From Pedobacter psychroterrae (GTDB taxonomy: Bacteria > Bacteroidota > Bacteroidia > Sphingobacteriales > Sphingobacteriaceae): 64,000 nucleotides of DNA. Positions 54,217-63,764 of the stretch are shown one piece after another. The notes below the pieces were generated by a model that was given only the letters and a program-made list of their open reading frames with translations, searched no databases and was not told the origin of the DNA. The translations under genes and the position numbers were made by a program. How positions within the stretch are numbered: the first letter of the stretch is position 1; the number at the start of each line of letters is the position of its first letter. The stretch covers positions 124,001-188,000 of the forward strand of contig NZ_SJSL01000006.1 of the NCBI RefSeq assembly GCF_004331695.1, written 5' to 3'.

Positions 54217-55290
54217 TTATTTATTTAGTTCATTAAAAAGTGCTTTGAAACAGGCAGATTCGCTTTCCGGACCGGCTGCTTTCCGTCCGTAAAATTCATC
54301 CAGAAAGGAATTTGCGCCCGACCAAATAGTTTGCATCATTCCTTGGAAGCGTGGTTTTAGCGCTGATGTTGCATACTTTCTTGATTCTAAAAGATCTCTA
54401 GTCTGTGCAATTGCATTGTCTGGCTTTTTCCAGGGACAAGTGATCACAGATAAGCCTTTCATCGCAAAATAAACAGCTGTCTGGTCCGGCCGGTCATAAT
54501 GCCAGTCGCAGATCATTACATTTTTATTGATCAGGTCTACCGCACGGTGTGTATTGTTCATGCTAGCCTCCCAGAGTCCGAGTCCTGTGGTTTTACCATC
54601 CAGCAAACGATCGCCCCAGATCCAGAGCTGCCGCTTTTTTAAAACAAGATGGTTGCTGATCTTATTGACTTCATTGGCAAACAATTCAGCTTTATCTAGG
54701 CCGGCGCAACGGGGACATTTATCATCGCCGATGTAGAAGACCTCGTCCATTCCGGCATGAAAAGCATCCGTTTCAAATGCATCACAGATCTCATCAACCA
54801 AATCAAATACAACATTGTGAACTTCAGGATGTAATGGGCAATAGCTTTTACAATACAGTCCGTCCGCATTGGGCCATTCGTATTTTTCAGGCATCTGAAC
54901 ATGTGGTGTTTCGTCAAACTGTGGGTATACTTTGAGCAAGTTTCCGATCTTAGCTGCCCAGGACTGATGGCCCAGCAGGTTGATCTGCGGGATGAGGCGA
55001 ATGTTGTGACGCTTACAAACGGCAACTAATTGCTGTACATCTTTTTTGGACAAGGCATTCTTCTCTCTTAACTCAGGCCGGCTTTTAAACTGGTAATTGA
55101 AATCTACCCTTAGCACCAGGGTATTGACCTTACGCGAGGAAAGCTCTTCATCGATAAATTTGATAAAAGGGTCAAGGTGGTCCGCATCGGGTGCGGCGAT
55201 GCAGAGTCCACGGACGGGCAATACATCCTGAGCTTTGGCAAAACCAAGGACGCCAGTCAGCAGAAGGAATACTAAAATTATTTTTTTCAT
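54217..55290 (-). CDS. GH20-like beta-N-acetylhexosaminidase-family protein
   Basis: A 357-aa exported protein (signal cleavage after FAKA). The barrel has TLVLRVDFNYQF, IRLIPQINLLGHQSW, and AFHAGMDEVFYIGDD with Asp182-Glu183, equivalent to the conserved Asp-Glu pair of GH20 in which the Glu is the acid. A DDKCPRCAG knuckle follows. It lacks the usual N-terminal GH20b domain and is shorter than classic hexosaminidases, so activity on terminal GlcNAc or GalNAc is probable but should be treated as a prediction. Confidence 0.82.
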   Translation of the reverse strand: MKKIILVFLLLTGVLGFAKAQDVLPVRGLCIAAPDADHLDPFIKFIDEELSSRKVNTLVLRVDFNYQFKSRPELREKNALSKKDVQQLVAVCKRHNIRLIPQINLLGHQSWAAKIGNLLKVYPQFDETPHVQMPEKYEWPNADGLYCKSYCPLHPEVHNVVFDLVDEICDAFETDAFHAGMDEVFYIGDDKCPRCAGLDKAELFANEVNKISNHLVLKKRQLWIWGDRLLDGKTTGLGLWEASMNNTHRAVDLINKNVMICDWHYDRPDQTAVYFAMKGLSVITCPWKKPDNAIAQTRDLLESRKYATSALKPRFQGMMQTIWSGANSFLDEFYGRKAAGPESESACFKALFNELNK

Positions 55291-55318
55291 AGCAGCTAAT
55301 GGAATTATAATATTGTAT

Positions 55319-56518
55319 TTAAAGTTTCAAACGGATATGAATTTTTGAGAGCAACACAGCAAAACCGATCATGGCTGCTGCCCATGCCAATGAGCCTCCC
55401 ACGGCCAGCAATGCGCTGCTGTCCTGTTTGTAAATGAAAATATTAAAGCCCATACCCCAGCAGATAAAATAAATTACATCGGGGGCGAGATAAGTTGTCA
55501 GTGAATTTTTGCCTGCAGCCTGGAACATCCCTGCCCAGGAAACCTTAGCTTTCCAATCAACAATCAAGTACAATAGCGCATAGATGAGCATGCTGATTCC
55601 ATTGCAAATTAATGCCCAGCTCGGCGTGCCATATATTTTTGAAATAATAAACCAGTTGCGCAGAAAAAAACCAGCAGCAAGACACATCAGACCCAGAGCA
55701 GCTATGATCAGCACGATCCTGTCCGGGCCTAATGATTTCTGGCTCAAGATAAGGCTTACCGTAAGTCCCGCTAAAACAATTGAAGGGACATTACCGCTCA
55801 CTATTACACCAAAAACAGGTGTTAAAAAATCCAGCCAACCGGTCATTCCTAATTGGGAAAGGATATTTAACCCGATAAAAACCAGCCATAAGATGATCAC
55901 CGGAATCAATTTAGATCTAAGGAACAAAGAGGCTGTAGCCGCCACGAAATAGCCCCAGCCTATCAGGCCTAATATACCCCACCAACCAATTTCCAGCCAT
56001 TCAGGATCTTCAACATCCCCTCTTTTAAATATAAATGCCAAAACCGCAATCCCGATCAGACCAAGTAATTTCAGCCCAGCATACAGGTATTTTTTATTTC
56101 CATTTTCCGGATAATGGTTCCATACCAGGAAAATAGAAACATACAACAATATTGCCCAAAGGTTGCTGTCGATTCCGCTTAATTCTTCATTCAAACTACC
56201 CGCGTTCATCATCAGGACCCCTATCAATAAAAGACTTAAGGTCCTTAAAATAATGTGTGCGAATATTTTAAGTTTGCCTTCACCCTTTTTCTGCCGGGAA
56301 ATCAGTGCGTGCGGAATGGACATCCCCACCATAAAAAGGAATCCGGGAAAGACCCAGTCGGCCAGTCCCATTCCGTCGGTACTGCCTTCTGTATGGTGCA
56401 ACCATTTGGGCACCCCATTTGAATAGAGGTCGTTCACAAAGAGCATCAGGAACAGGGTGAGTCCGCGCATGATATCAATAGATAAGATCCTTGGCGCTTT
56501 AAGTATGGTGATGCTCAT
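55319..56518 (-). CDS. NagX-like membrane acyltransferase (DUF5009)
   Basis: A 399-aa inner-membrane protein with about ten helices. The opening RILSIDIMRGLTLFLMLFVND and WVFPGFLFMVGMSIP are the signature of the NagX/heparan-alpha-glucosaminide N-acetyltransferase group (COG4299, DUF5009). In eukaryotes the relative HGSNAT acetylates terminal glucosamine across a membrane; bacterial NagX lies in N-acetylglucosamine use loci. The 4-base overlap with the ThuA gene (56515-56518) shows coupling. It would handle hexosamine products of the neighbouring GH18/GH20 enzymes. Confidence 0.88.
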   Translation of the reverse strand: MSITILKAPRILSIDIMRGLTLFLMLFVNDLYSNGVPKWLHHTEGSTDGMGLADWVFPGFLFMVGMSIPHALISRQKKGEGKLKIFAHIILRTLSLLLIGVLMMNAGSLNEELSGIDSNLWAILLYVSIFLVWNHYPENGNKKYLYAGLKLLGLIGIAVLAFIFKRGDVEDPEWLEIGWWGILGLIGWGYFVAATASLFLRSKLIPVIILWLVFIGLNILSQLGMTGWLDFLTPVFGVIVSGNVPSIVLAGLTVSLILSQKSLGPDRIVLIIAALGLMCLAAGFFLRNWFIISKIYGTPSWALICNGISMLIYALLYLIVDWKAKVSWAGMFQAAGKNSLTTYLAPDVIYFICWGMGFNIFIYKQDSSALLAVGGSLAWAAAMIGFAVLLSKIHIRLKL

Positions 56519-57300
56519 AATTTAATATTATCTCCTTTATTGGCCGCAGCCCATAAGATGGCATTGGCAAACATCTTTTTAAATTCTTCAGATTTTAGCA
56601 GATTGGCATGGTGGCCAATCAGAAAATACACATTGCGCGCCTTCATCTTTTCATTCACCCATATCACCGGATGATCTCCCATCTTTATATCTGATGGCGG
56701 CTGATAGCTTGATTCATCTACTGTAGCCAGCACCTTCACATTGGGACGTGGATTTTTATTGAAAGTATACCACTCATCATCAGGAATAACGAACGAAGCT
56801 GGGAGGCCTTTCATTACCGGATGTTTCTTCTGCTCTACATGTACGGTTCCTGAGGCCCTTGGAGCGATGTAGTTCTTAAAACGGATGCCGCCCATGAAAT
56901 CAGAAAACCAGTTCCACATTGGATAACCGTCAAACTCACCCAGTAAGGTAGCATGATGGAAGCCCACCCAGCCACCGCGGCCCTCTTCTATATATTTGGT
57001 AAAGGCCGCCATCGATTTTTCGCTCCAGGTATAAGGCGGAAAGTTTAGCTGGATAAAGACTTTATAGTTAGACAAGTAAGTTTCATCCAGGTTCTTGGCA
57101 TCATTGATCACCGTAATTTCAAAATTATTTTTATCGGCAAACGCATTGAGCCATTCCAGCGCTGCTACCACAAATCCTTCATGACCTCCCCCTCTTTCGG
57201 TGAGTACGAGGGCCTTGAATTTTGGGGGCTTAGGCCCGGCAATGACAGCTACTGATAAAAGCATCAGGACAAGCAGCGGTAGTATTGTTTTATTTCTCAT
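56515..57300 (-). CDS. ThuA-like domain protein, exported
   Basis: A 261-aa protein with a signal peptide (end near AVIAGPK). It matches the ThuA/trehalose-utilisation-like fold, a class I glutamine amidotransferase-like sheet: FKALVLTERGGGHEGF, YIEEGRGGWVGFHHAT, and DEWYTFNKNPRP near 190. ThuA-like proteins are frequent in glycan loci, and some act in sugar oxidation or isomerisation; no specific reaction can be assigned. Fourth from last gene in PUL2. Confidence 0.88.
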   Translation of the reverse strand: MRNKTILPLLVLMLLSVAVIAGPKPPKFKALVLTERGGGHEGFVVAALEWLNAFADKNNFEITVINDAKNLDETYLSNYKVFIQLNFPPYTWSEKSMAAFTKYIEEGRGGWVGFHHATLLGEFDGYPMWNWFSDFMGGIRFKNYIAPRASGTVHVEQKKHPVMKGLPASFVIPDDEWYTFNKNPRPNVKVLATVDESSYQPPSDIKMGDHPVIWVNEKMKARNVYFLIGHHANLLKSEEFKKMFANAILWAAANKGDNIKL

Positions 57301-57315
57301 GTGATCTCTGTTAAC

Positions 57316-59094
57316 TTAATTTGTGGCCATTGCTGTTACTGCCTGTAAAAACCATCCTGTGTGCGGAATCCACTGTTCGCTCCAGCGCCACTCATTACCA
57401 TTGTCTTCTACTTTAAAATCCAGTCCGGAGCCATCCCCTCTGCCATCCTTGCCGGTAATCCCATTAGAGATCCCCCCTTTTCCGGTACCATGACCATACA
57501 TTGCGGCCATATAAGGGACATTGTTCTGTCCATATCCATACATCATACACATATTGTAGGGGTTGCAGCCTAGTATCCATGAGACCAGATTGCCTGCAAA
57601 TTCTGCCAGTTCAGATTTTACTCCATAAGGGCCTTTTCCGGGGTAAACCAGCCTTCCTCCTACTATTGCCGCCGCTGCAAGTGAACCTAAACGGGCATTT
57701 TCGCCCTGCCACCACCATCCGCTTTCATTTTCGTGCGGGATGAAAAAGCCGTTCTGTACTTTATCCTTATACAGAAAACTCTGGCGGGCATATCCAAAAG
57801 GATTGATGGTCTCATTGGTTATTTTAAGGTTATAGTCAATCGCAGTTTTTATAGTTGATAAGGCCGTATTTCTAAATTTGCCGTCTGTTTCCATATCCAG
57901 GTACCGTGCCAATGCGATGATGGGCAGGCCTGCATCTGCAGCATGCCAAAATGGTCGCTTGCTGTCGTTAGCGATAAAGTATCCGGCAGGAGAAAGTCTT
58001 TTGTGCAGGTTGCCTGCACGCCTGCGGGCTTCGTTACGATAGATCTCCTTACCCGTAGCTTTCCAAAGCTCCGCAGCTGCCATCAATGCGCAGTAATCGT
58101 CGATGATGTTGTCTTTGCCGTCATCTGCATATTTGGTGCTGAACTGCTGCAAGTGTGCGAAGGCCCTTTCTGCAGCGTCAAGGTATTGCTGTGAAGAAAA
58201 GTCACCATGCGTTTTCCATTGAGATACCCTGGCGAGGGATGCGACTGCCATTCCGCCGCCTTCGCGGTAAGCACACTGATAGTCGGAGGTTGTCTTACTA
58301 TCGGCAAGCAGGCCAACCACCCTGCGTGCCTTTGGGTTTTTATCAAAATAGCTGAATACAGTCATATAGAAATAGCCTTCGGGCGACAATGAGCGCATGA
58401 TATAATCTGCGCCATAAAGTCCTTCCTTTTTGAGGTTTTCACCTGCGCCAATTTGATCAAGCAACGCAGGAATAGCCTCCACAGTATTGGCCATAGACCA
58501 CGTAACCATAGGAATCTGTTGAGGCAGCATAAAATTTGTATAGGCAAGGTGCGAAAAATACTTGCTTACATCGCCCGAGGCATCACACCATCCTCCACTT
58601 AGGTCCACTGTCTTGTCACTACCGAACAGGAGAATACTCTTGTCTGCTTCCTGTTCTTGCGGAGAGCTGGCACGCTGATGAAAGAAAAAGTCTGTGATAG
58701 CCGGAATAGCGATTTTAGAAATGGCAGCTTCATCAATGGTAAAGTTGTAGGACTGATAGATTTTCCCGTTTACGGCAAGCTGAATCTTATAGGCACCTGT
58801 CTTAGTAAATCCGGAAAAATCAATGCGGTTGTAAGATACTTCCGTTCCCCAGTCGGCCATTTGCTGAGCCTTTTCTATCTTCCCTGAAAAAACAGCAGCA
58901 TTGTCTGCTGCTGTTATTATTTGAAAGCGCAGATTATTATCAAGCGGCACATTGCTTTTAACAATTGCCGTTTTAGGTCCCCTAAGATTATATGCAACCT
59001 GGTTGACAAGTATTTGAACTTCTGAAGCTCTGGTAGTGATGGCCATGAAAAGTAACATGACCAATAAAGAACCATTAATAATTTTGCTGTTCAT
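57316..59094 (-). CDS. GH9-family glycoside hydrolase with N-terminal Ig-like domain
   Basis: A 592-aa exported enzyme (signal ends ITTRAS). Residues about 25-120 form the CelD_N-type immunoglobulin-like domain (ILVNQVAYNLRGPKTAIV); the (alpha/alpha)6 barrel has GGWCDASGDVSKYFSH (catalytic-base region, the usual DAGD appearing as DASGD), a mid-region of helical hairpins, VSWILGCNPYNMCMMYGYG, and a final RWSEQWIPHTGWFL with a candidate acid. In hexosamine contexts GH9 proteins act as exo-beta-glucosaminidases or on GlcNAc oligomers, which fits better than cellulose here. Confidence 0.9.
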   Translation of the reverse strand: MNSKIINGSLLVMLLFMAITTRASEVQILVNQVAYNLRGPKTAIVKSNVPLDNNLRFQIITAADNAAVFSGKIEKAQQMADWGTEVSYNRIDFSGFTKTGAYKIQLAVNGKIYQSYNFTIDEAAISKIAIPAITDFFFHQRASSPQEQEADKSILLFGSDKTVDLSGGWCDASGDVSKYFSHLAYTNFMLPQQIPMVTWSMANTVEAIPALLDQIGAGENLKKEGLYGADYIMRSLSPEGYFYMTVFSYFDKNPKARRVVGLLADSKTTSDYQCAYREGGGMAVASLARVSQWKTHGDFSSQQYLDAAERAFAHLQQFSTKYADDGKDNIIDDYCALMAAAELWKATGKEIYRNEARRRAGNLHKRLSPAGYFIANDSKRPFWHAADAGLPIIALARYLDMETDGKFRNTALSTIKTAIDYNLKITNETINPFGYARQSFLYKDKVQNGFFIPHENESGWWWQGENARLGSLAAAAIVGGRLVYPGKGPYGVKSELAEFAGNLVSWILGCNPYNMCMMYGYGQNNVPYMAAMYGHGTGKGGISNGITGKDGRGDGSGLDFKVEDNGNEWRWSEQWIPHTGWFLQAVTAMATN

Positions 59095-59139
59095 ATATGC
59101 TGTTTATTGCATGAGACTGAGATTTGAAGATACGAATAA

Positions 59140-60486
59140 TTAATAGGCCAGAGATTTCATTCTCACACCCGAGATCTTAAGAAATTGATTGGTAGTTGTT
59201 GTTCCCTTAAGCGTTGCTACAAAACCGAATGATACCTGTGTAGGCTGTTGTATGGTAAAATTAACACTGACATTGTATCCTTGGGCAGCCACAGTGATCG
59301 GAAAATAAGCTGCGTCGGTGGGCTGACCAGCAAACGTGCTGTTGCTGGGCTTGCTTGTAAACACTTCTATATCGGGAAGCTCTGAGCCGGCACTGGCTAC
59401 AAGGTACATCGCGCTGTTTGCACCTGCATTACCAACCCTTGCCTCAAAAGTATACTCACCTGCAGGGAGCAACTTAGTCTGATAGATTTTGCCATTGGTC
59501 ATTACATTCAGCGCAGGAGTTGTAGTGTTCTTGCCCGCCTCGAGAGAGAGCGTCCCAAAATTCGCGATAGTCTCCGCAGTTCTTTCTACCCATGTACCAT
59601 AAGTACCAAATCCTGTACCCCAGTTATTTGCCTGTGCATTGGAGATCCAGCCTGCCAATTTACGCCAGGTCGCTGCATTACCAGCTACCACTGCGCCCTC
59701 CGATAGGCTAACAGGTTGAAATTTCTGGCCTGTAGCACTCTTAGGGTCCATTTTACCTGGATTGATGATAAAATCTTCCGTCACATTTGTTTTTACATTT
59801 ATAATGGCATCTGCTGTATAAAATGTATCAATACTTAAAGTATCAGGCAAGTATCCGGTATGGTAAGTGAAAGTACTGCCATACTTATAAGAAGGAAGGA
59901 TTGTTTGAGCAGAAGCAACCGGTACTTTTACCGTCGCAGTAGTTCCATTCGTTTTTGTATATACGATTTCAGAAGACAATACGCCTGTTGTTTTGTCCAC
60001 ATCCCCCCAGTCCACAGTCGTGTTACCATCATTACCCAGTTCAACAGAAGCAATTGGCCTGTTGATTAGAGAAGCGGTATAGCGTTCGCCATACACATTT
60101 GCGCTAGCCCTGACGATGATAGAAGGATTACCCAATCCGTCGTAGGTAAAAACTTCAAAGTTCTGGGTCCCTTCTGACAATCCTGTAAGAATTCTTTTTA
60201 AGGTGTCTACACCATTCGTACGGGTAACTGGTATTACAACAGAATCTCTCCTGTTATTCCAGTAGATCCTAAGGGATTTCACTTTGGGGTCGGAAATGAA
60301 CAAACCTTTCACAAGTACCCTGTCATGTCCCGGGAAGATCTTTAATGAGTCTATTTTTCCAGTATAGGAAATTTCTCCCGATTTTGTATACTCCTGATAA
60401 TCATTCATCTTGGTGCAAGACGCAAAGCCGATAGCGATGCCTAACAACATAATAAATGAAATGTGTTTGCTAAAAATATTTTTCAT
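59140..60486 (-). CDS. Surface lipoprotein with DUF4998-type N-terminus and DUF5013-like C-terminus
   Basis: A 448-aa lipoprotein (lipobox GFASC). Residues about 20-260 contain the DUF4998 pattern, repeats of Ig-like sandwiches (KSLRIYWNNRRDSVVIPV and NFEVFTYDGLGNPS); residues about 280-448 resemble a DUF5013/galactose-binding-like sandwich (GTGFGTYGTWVE near its centre). Such proteins act as surface glycan-binding partners of SusCD systems. Between the DUF4959 protein and GH9 in PUL2. Confidence 0.8.
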   Translation of the reverse strand: MKNIFSKHISFIMLLGIAIGFASCTKMNDYQEYTKSGEISYTGKIDSLKIFPGHDRVLVKGLFISDPKVKSLRIYWNNRRDSVVIPVTRTNGVDTLKRILTGLSEGTQNFEVFTYDGLGNPSIIVRASANVYGERYTASLINRPIASVELGNDGNTTVDWGDVDKTTGVLSSEIVYTKTNGTTATVKVPVASAQTILPSYKYGSTFTYHTGYLPDTLSIDTFYTADAIINVKTNVTEDFIINPGKMDPKSATGQKFQPVSLSEGAVVAGNAATWRKLAGWISNAQANNWGTGFGTYGTWVERTAETIANFGTLSLEAGKNTTTPALNVMTNGKIYQTKLLPAGEYTFEARVGNAGANSAMYLVASAGSELPDIEVFTSKPSNSTFAGQPTDAAYFPITVAAQGYNVSVNFTIQQPTQVSFGFVATLKGTTTTNQFLKISGVRMKSLAY

Positions 60487-60524
60487 TTTCTATTTTTTAA
60501 TGGGTTATGAAACTGTCTATTGGC

Positions 60525-61751
60525 CTAGTTTGGATTACCATATACCTGAACTTCCGTAATCATTAAGAATTGAGTACCCATCCAGTTTTGATTACATTTG
60601 ATACGCAGGTACCTCAACTTCGGAACATCAACTCTAAACTTCCAGCTGAAACCTGCGGCTGCTATTTCTCTATCTTCAGCAGAAAGATCACCATACCCTA
60701 CAAGTCCGGATGGCTTAACAGAAGTATAAGTACCTAATTTAACCCAGCTGTCGTAACTTCCGTCCGGATTTGGATTGGCTGAGCCCCATATTTCGAAGTT
60801 TTTCATATTACCTCTATAATACCAGGTTTTTAAGCCATTTATTGTTTCAGGATAATCCCAGATTACAATCCGGCTTAGCTGGGCAAGTTGACCGACATCA
60901 AAGGTGATAGAATGCGGGCCGGCATCAGTGGTTGTTGGCGGTGTATAAGCACAACTTGGAAAAACTTGCGTTTCACCGTCCCACATCCTGTGGACACCAG
61001 TATCTGCGGTACCAGCATTCGAAAAATTAGAGCGCTGATCTCCAGGCCATATAGAAGGAGCCATGGTTTTATATTTGTTTTTAGCGAGTGCTGTCTCAAA
61101 TAACGGTTTTACCGTGGTAAATAACGTATCTGTCTGATTAAGAAAACGGTCTCTTACGATTACGGCAACCTCGAAAGACAGCGTATCCAGACCACGTATA
61201 TCGCGGCTAACGGAGTCAGAAGAGGTGTAAATACCATCAAATGCTACCCAGCCTTTGTAACCGTCTTTTCTCATCGGAATGATTGCAATATCTCTTCTTG
61301 TCATATTTTTAGCCTGGATATTGATACCGGCAAAATCCGGCAATACCTTTAGACTTCTAAATACATCAAAAATTGGATTTTCCAGTGGCTTAACTTTTAC
61401 AGTAACCGGCTCAGAAGCAACTTCACTTTTATTTACGGCATAGAGTTTAATCTCGTGTTCTTCGGTGTCTCCGAACCCGTCTACCAATAGCTGATTGGTG
61501 TAAAAAGAGGATTTTACCACTCTTTCTTCACCGCTGGCGAGCATGTAAACGGCCTTTACATAAGATAGATCCTGCTCTGATGGCAGATTATAGGTAAGTT
61601 TTACCTGACCGGGCTCATTTACTACCCTTACCTGTGTGACAGGTCCCGGAGGAGTGGTGTTATTTGTTTGCGGGCCTATTTTCGATTCCTTACATCCAGA
61701 TAATCCGATAATGAGTATCGGTATTATCAACAGTGACTTTAATACTTTCAT
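60525..61751 (-). CDS. Surface lipoprotein DUF4959-DUF5126-DUF5000, glycan-binding
   Basis: A 408-aa lipoprotein (lipobox GLSGC). The N-terminus (about 30-120, GQVKLTYNLPSEQDLSYVKA) matches DUF4959, the middle (about 125-230) DUF5126, and the C-terminus (about 245-408) a DUF5000/F5-8-type-C-like sandwich (HSITFDVGQLAQLSRIVIWD, ending LRIKCNQNWMGTQFLMITEV). Known in PULs as an accessory surface glycan-binding protein; sits directly downstream of SusD. Confidence 0.87.
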   Translation of the reverse strand: MKVLKSLLIIPILIIGLSGCKESKIGPQTNNTTPPGPVTQVRVVNEPGQVKLTYNLPSEQDLSYVKAVYMLASGEERVVKSSFYTNQLLVDGFGDTEEHEIKLYAVNKSEVASEPVTVKVKPLENPIFDVFRSLKVLPDFAGINIQAKNMTRRDIAIIPMRKDGYKGWVAFDGIYTSSDSVSRDIRGLDTLSFEVAVIVRDRFLNQTDTLFTTVKPLFETALAKNKYKTMAPSIWPGDQRSNFSNAGTADTGVHRMWDGETQVFPSCAYTPPTTTDAGPHSITFDVGQLAQLSRIVIWDYPETINGLKTWYYRGNMKNFEIWGSANPNPDGSYDSWVKLGTYTSVKPSGLVGYGDLSAEDREIAAAGFSWKFRVDVPKLRYLRIKCNQNWMGTQFLMITEVQVYGNPN

Positions 61752-61771
61752 CTTTAATAATTTTTAATTAA

Positions 61772-63751
61772 TTACCATCCTGGGTTTTGAACCAAATTAG
61801 AATTTATAATAATGTTGGAATTTCTGATCGGCCATAAATAATCTCTTGGCGCTACAAAGGTCTGTTGGTATACTGTCCGGGGCTGATAGTACGATACCGG
61901 ATTGGTCTGAGAAATTGACCAGCCATTTATTGGTGCATTTAACTGCGTAACAGCATCTTTCCACCTGCGCAAATCCCAAAAGCGGCTTCCTTCAAACGCA
62001 AGTTCTATCCCCCGCTCCTGCTTGATAATGGCACGGAGTCCTTCCTTTGTAGTAAATTTTGCAGCATTAGTTGAGTAGTTGGTCCATGATTCTTTTACGC
62101 CTGCAAGACCAGCCCTTTCTCTGATTTTGTCAAGGTAGGTAAAAATGTCTTGCTCACCCGGGCCCTTTGCTTCATTTAATGCCTCCGCATACATGAGATA
62201 AACCTCTGCAAGTCTGATCTCAGGCCATTCATAGTTTCTAACTGTGTTGGCACTCGCTGAATTTACCAGGTTCCAGTCTACCAGTTTTTTCACAAAATAT
62301 CCCGTTTCATTATAGTATCCTTCAGCACCGGAGTTACCTGGTTGGGTATACCTGGCCTGCATGAAGAAAGTCCCGTTGTCTGTTCCATTCGGACTTGGGT
62401 TATTGTTGATCATATACCAAACACCCCCGTCAAAACCAAGATCGGCATAAAAACGCGGCTCACGGTCGAAGTTTATCCTGGCAGTCTGGTATCCCTGACT
62501 GATGTAAAAACGTTCTTCTGCTACTCCCGTACGCAACTGGTTCTTGTTGACGAAATTATGCGTCTTATCTTCTGTAATCGGCACCCCGTTGTTGGTATAG
62601 AAAAGTTCTACCATCTTTAACGGAACGGACAACTGCCCATTTGAATTGTTAGGATTGAAGGCAGTAGTTAAAGCACCCATTGCAGCTCTTTGAAGGTTAC
62701 CGGCTGCACTGTTTGATAAACCCCAGATCTTTTCGTTATTCCATCTTTCTGTTATGGCATTTCTGATATTCATTTGCAGGGCAGTAGTATCTGAGATCTT
62801 AAAACCAATCGGCTGAAATTTATATAAAACGTGGCCAGCCGTTTCACTTGCGTCTAAAGCCTCTTTTGCTGCAACCGCTGCACGCTCCCATTTAGCCTGC
62901 TGAAATGTACTGTTAAACAACAGAACACCCTGATTGTCCTTAAAACCTATGTAATCAGGATTTCCATTAAACAATGGGCTGGCCGCTAACAGAAGCAATT
63001 TTGCCTTGATGGATAGCGAAATAGGTTTTGTAATTCTTCCCAGCTCAGAACCCCTGTCGCCAATGATCAGTGGTAAGTCAACCGTAGCTTCGTCAAGTAA
63101 TTTAGCGATGTAATCTACACATTCATCAAATGGCAAACGCCTTACTTTCATTTCGTCCGTAGACGCAAAAATATCCAGGTTTCCGTCCATTATAGGAATC
63201 GGACCATACATCCGCAATAAATAATAATGGTAAAAAGCCTTCAAAAACTTTGCTTCGCCCAGCCATCTTGCTCTGTCATCGGGAGTGAGGTCCAGCACTT
63301 TGCTATTGTCCGACACGTTTTCAATAAAAATATTGCATTGTCTGATAGCTTTCCATAGACCGGAGCCGCCAGTATTTGCGCCATCCCAGAAGTTCGCGAG
63401 CGGCGAACCGACGTTTTGAGTGCCCAGGGCAATGTCCCATGACATATTGAAATTTTCCAGCGTGCCCCTTCTTGATTTAGGGATCCATATCTCGTCCCCT
63501 CCCAGCAATCCTATATTGGTTGTCGCACCTCCATTTTGAGGCAAATAGGAATAACAGGTAAACAGATACTTCTCTGCCTCATTTCTGCTGGTAAAAGCAT
63601 TATCTATAGTAGCGACATTGTCGGGTACTATATCCAGATACTTTTTACACGAAGAGATTATCAAAAGTACAGGTATCAAGAGCGCTAGCATTTTAAATTG
63701 AGCAATAGGTCTTAAAAAACCCTTTGCTGCATGTTTTATATTATTTTTCAT
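61772..63751 (-). CDS. SusD/RagB-family outer-membrane lipoprotein (PUL2)
   Basis: A 659-aa SusD homologue. I place the start at 63751, with AGGAGG (63758-63763 on the plus strand as CCTCCT) six bases before it; the longest frame starts further upstream but is inside the SusC stop region. Lipobox IISSC precedes KKYLDIVPDNVATIDNAF; typical C-terminal block KQERGIELAFEGSRFWDLRRW and the ending NLVQNPGW. Long for the family (usual 500-600). Partner of the SusC gene that leaves the window. Confidence 0.95.
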   Translation of the reverse strand: MKNNIKHAAKGFLRPIAQFKMLALLIPVLLIISSCKKYLDIVPDNVATIDNAFTSRNEAEKYLFTCYSYLPQNGGATTNIGLLGGDEIWIPKSRRGTLENFNMSWDIALGTQNVGSPLANFWDGANTGGSGLWKAIRQCNIFIENVSDNSKVLDLTPDDRARWLGEAKFLKAFYHYYLLRMYGPIPIMDGNLDIFASTDEMKVRRLPFDECVDYIAKLLDEATVDLPLIIGDRGSELGRITKPISLSIKAKLLLLAASPLFNGNPDYIGFKDNQGVLLFNSTFQQAKWERAAVAAKEALDASETAGHVLYKFQPIGFKISDTTALQMNIRNAITERWNNEKIWGLSNSAAGNLQRAAMGALTTAFNPNNSNGQLSVPLKMVELFYTNNGVPITEDKTHNFVNKNQLRTGVAEERFYISQGYQTARINFDREPRFYADLGFDGGVWYMINNNPSPNGTDNGTFFMQARYTQPGNSGAEGYYNETGYFVKKLVDWNLVNSASANTVRNYEWPEIRLAEVYLMYAEALNEAKGPGEQDIFTYLDKIRERAGLAGVKESWTNYSTNAAKFTTKEGLRAIIKQERGIELAFEGSRFWDLRRWKDAVTQLNAPINGWSISQTNPVSYYQPRTVYQQTFVAPRDYLWPIRNSNIIINSNLVQNPGW

Positions 63752-63757
63752 CTTCAT

Positions 63758-63763
63758 CCTCCT
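63758..63763 (-). promoter_or_regulatory. Shine-Dalgarno site of the PUL2 SusD gene
   Basis: AGGAGG on the transcribed strand, which is uncommon in Bacteroidota, lies immediately after the SusC stop (63765) and 6 bases before the chosen ATG at 63751. It argues against the longer start. Confidence 0.6.
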
Positions 63764-63764
63764 A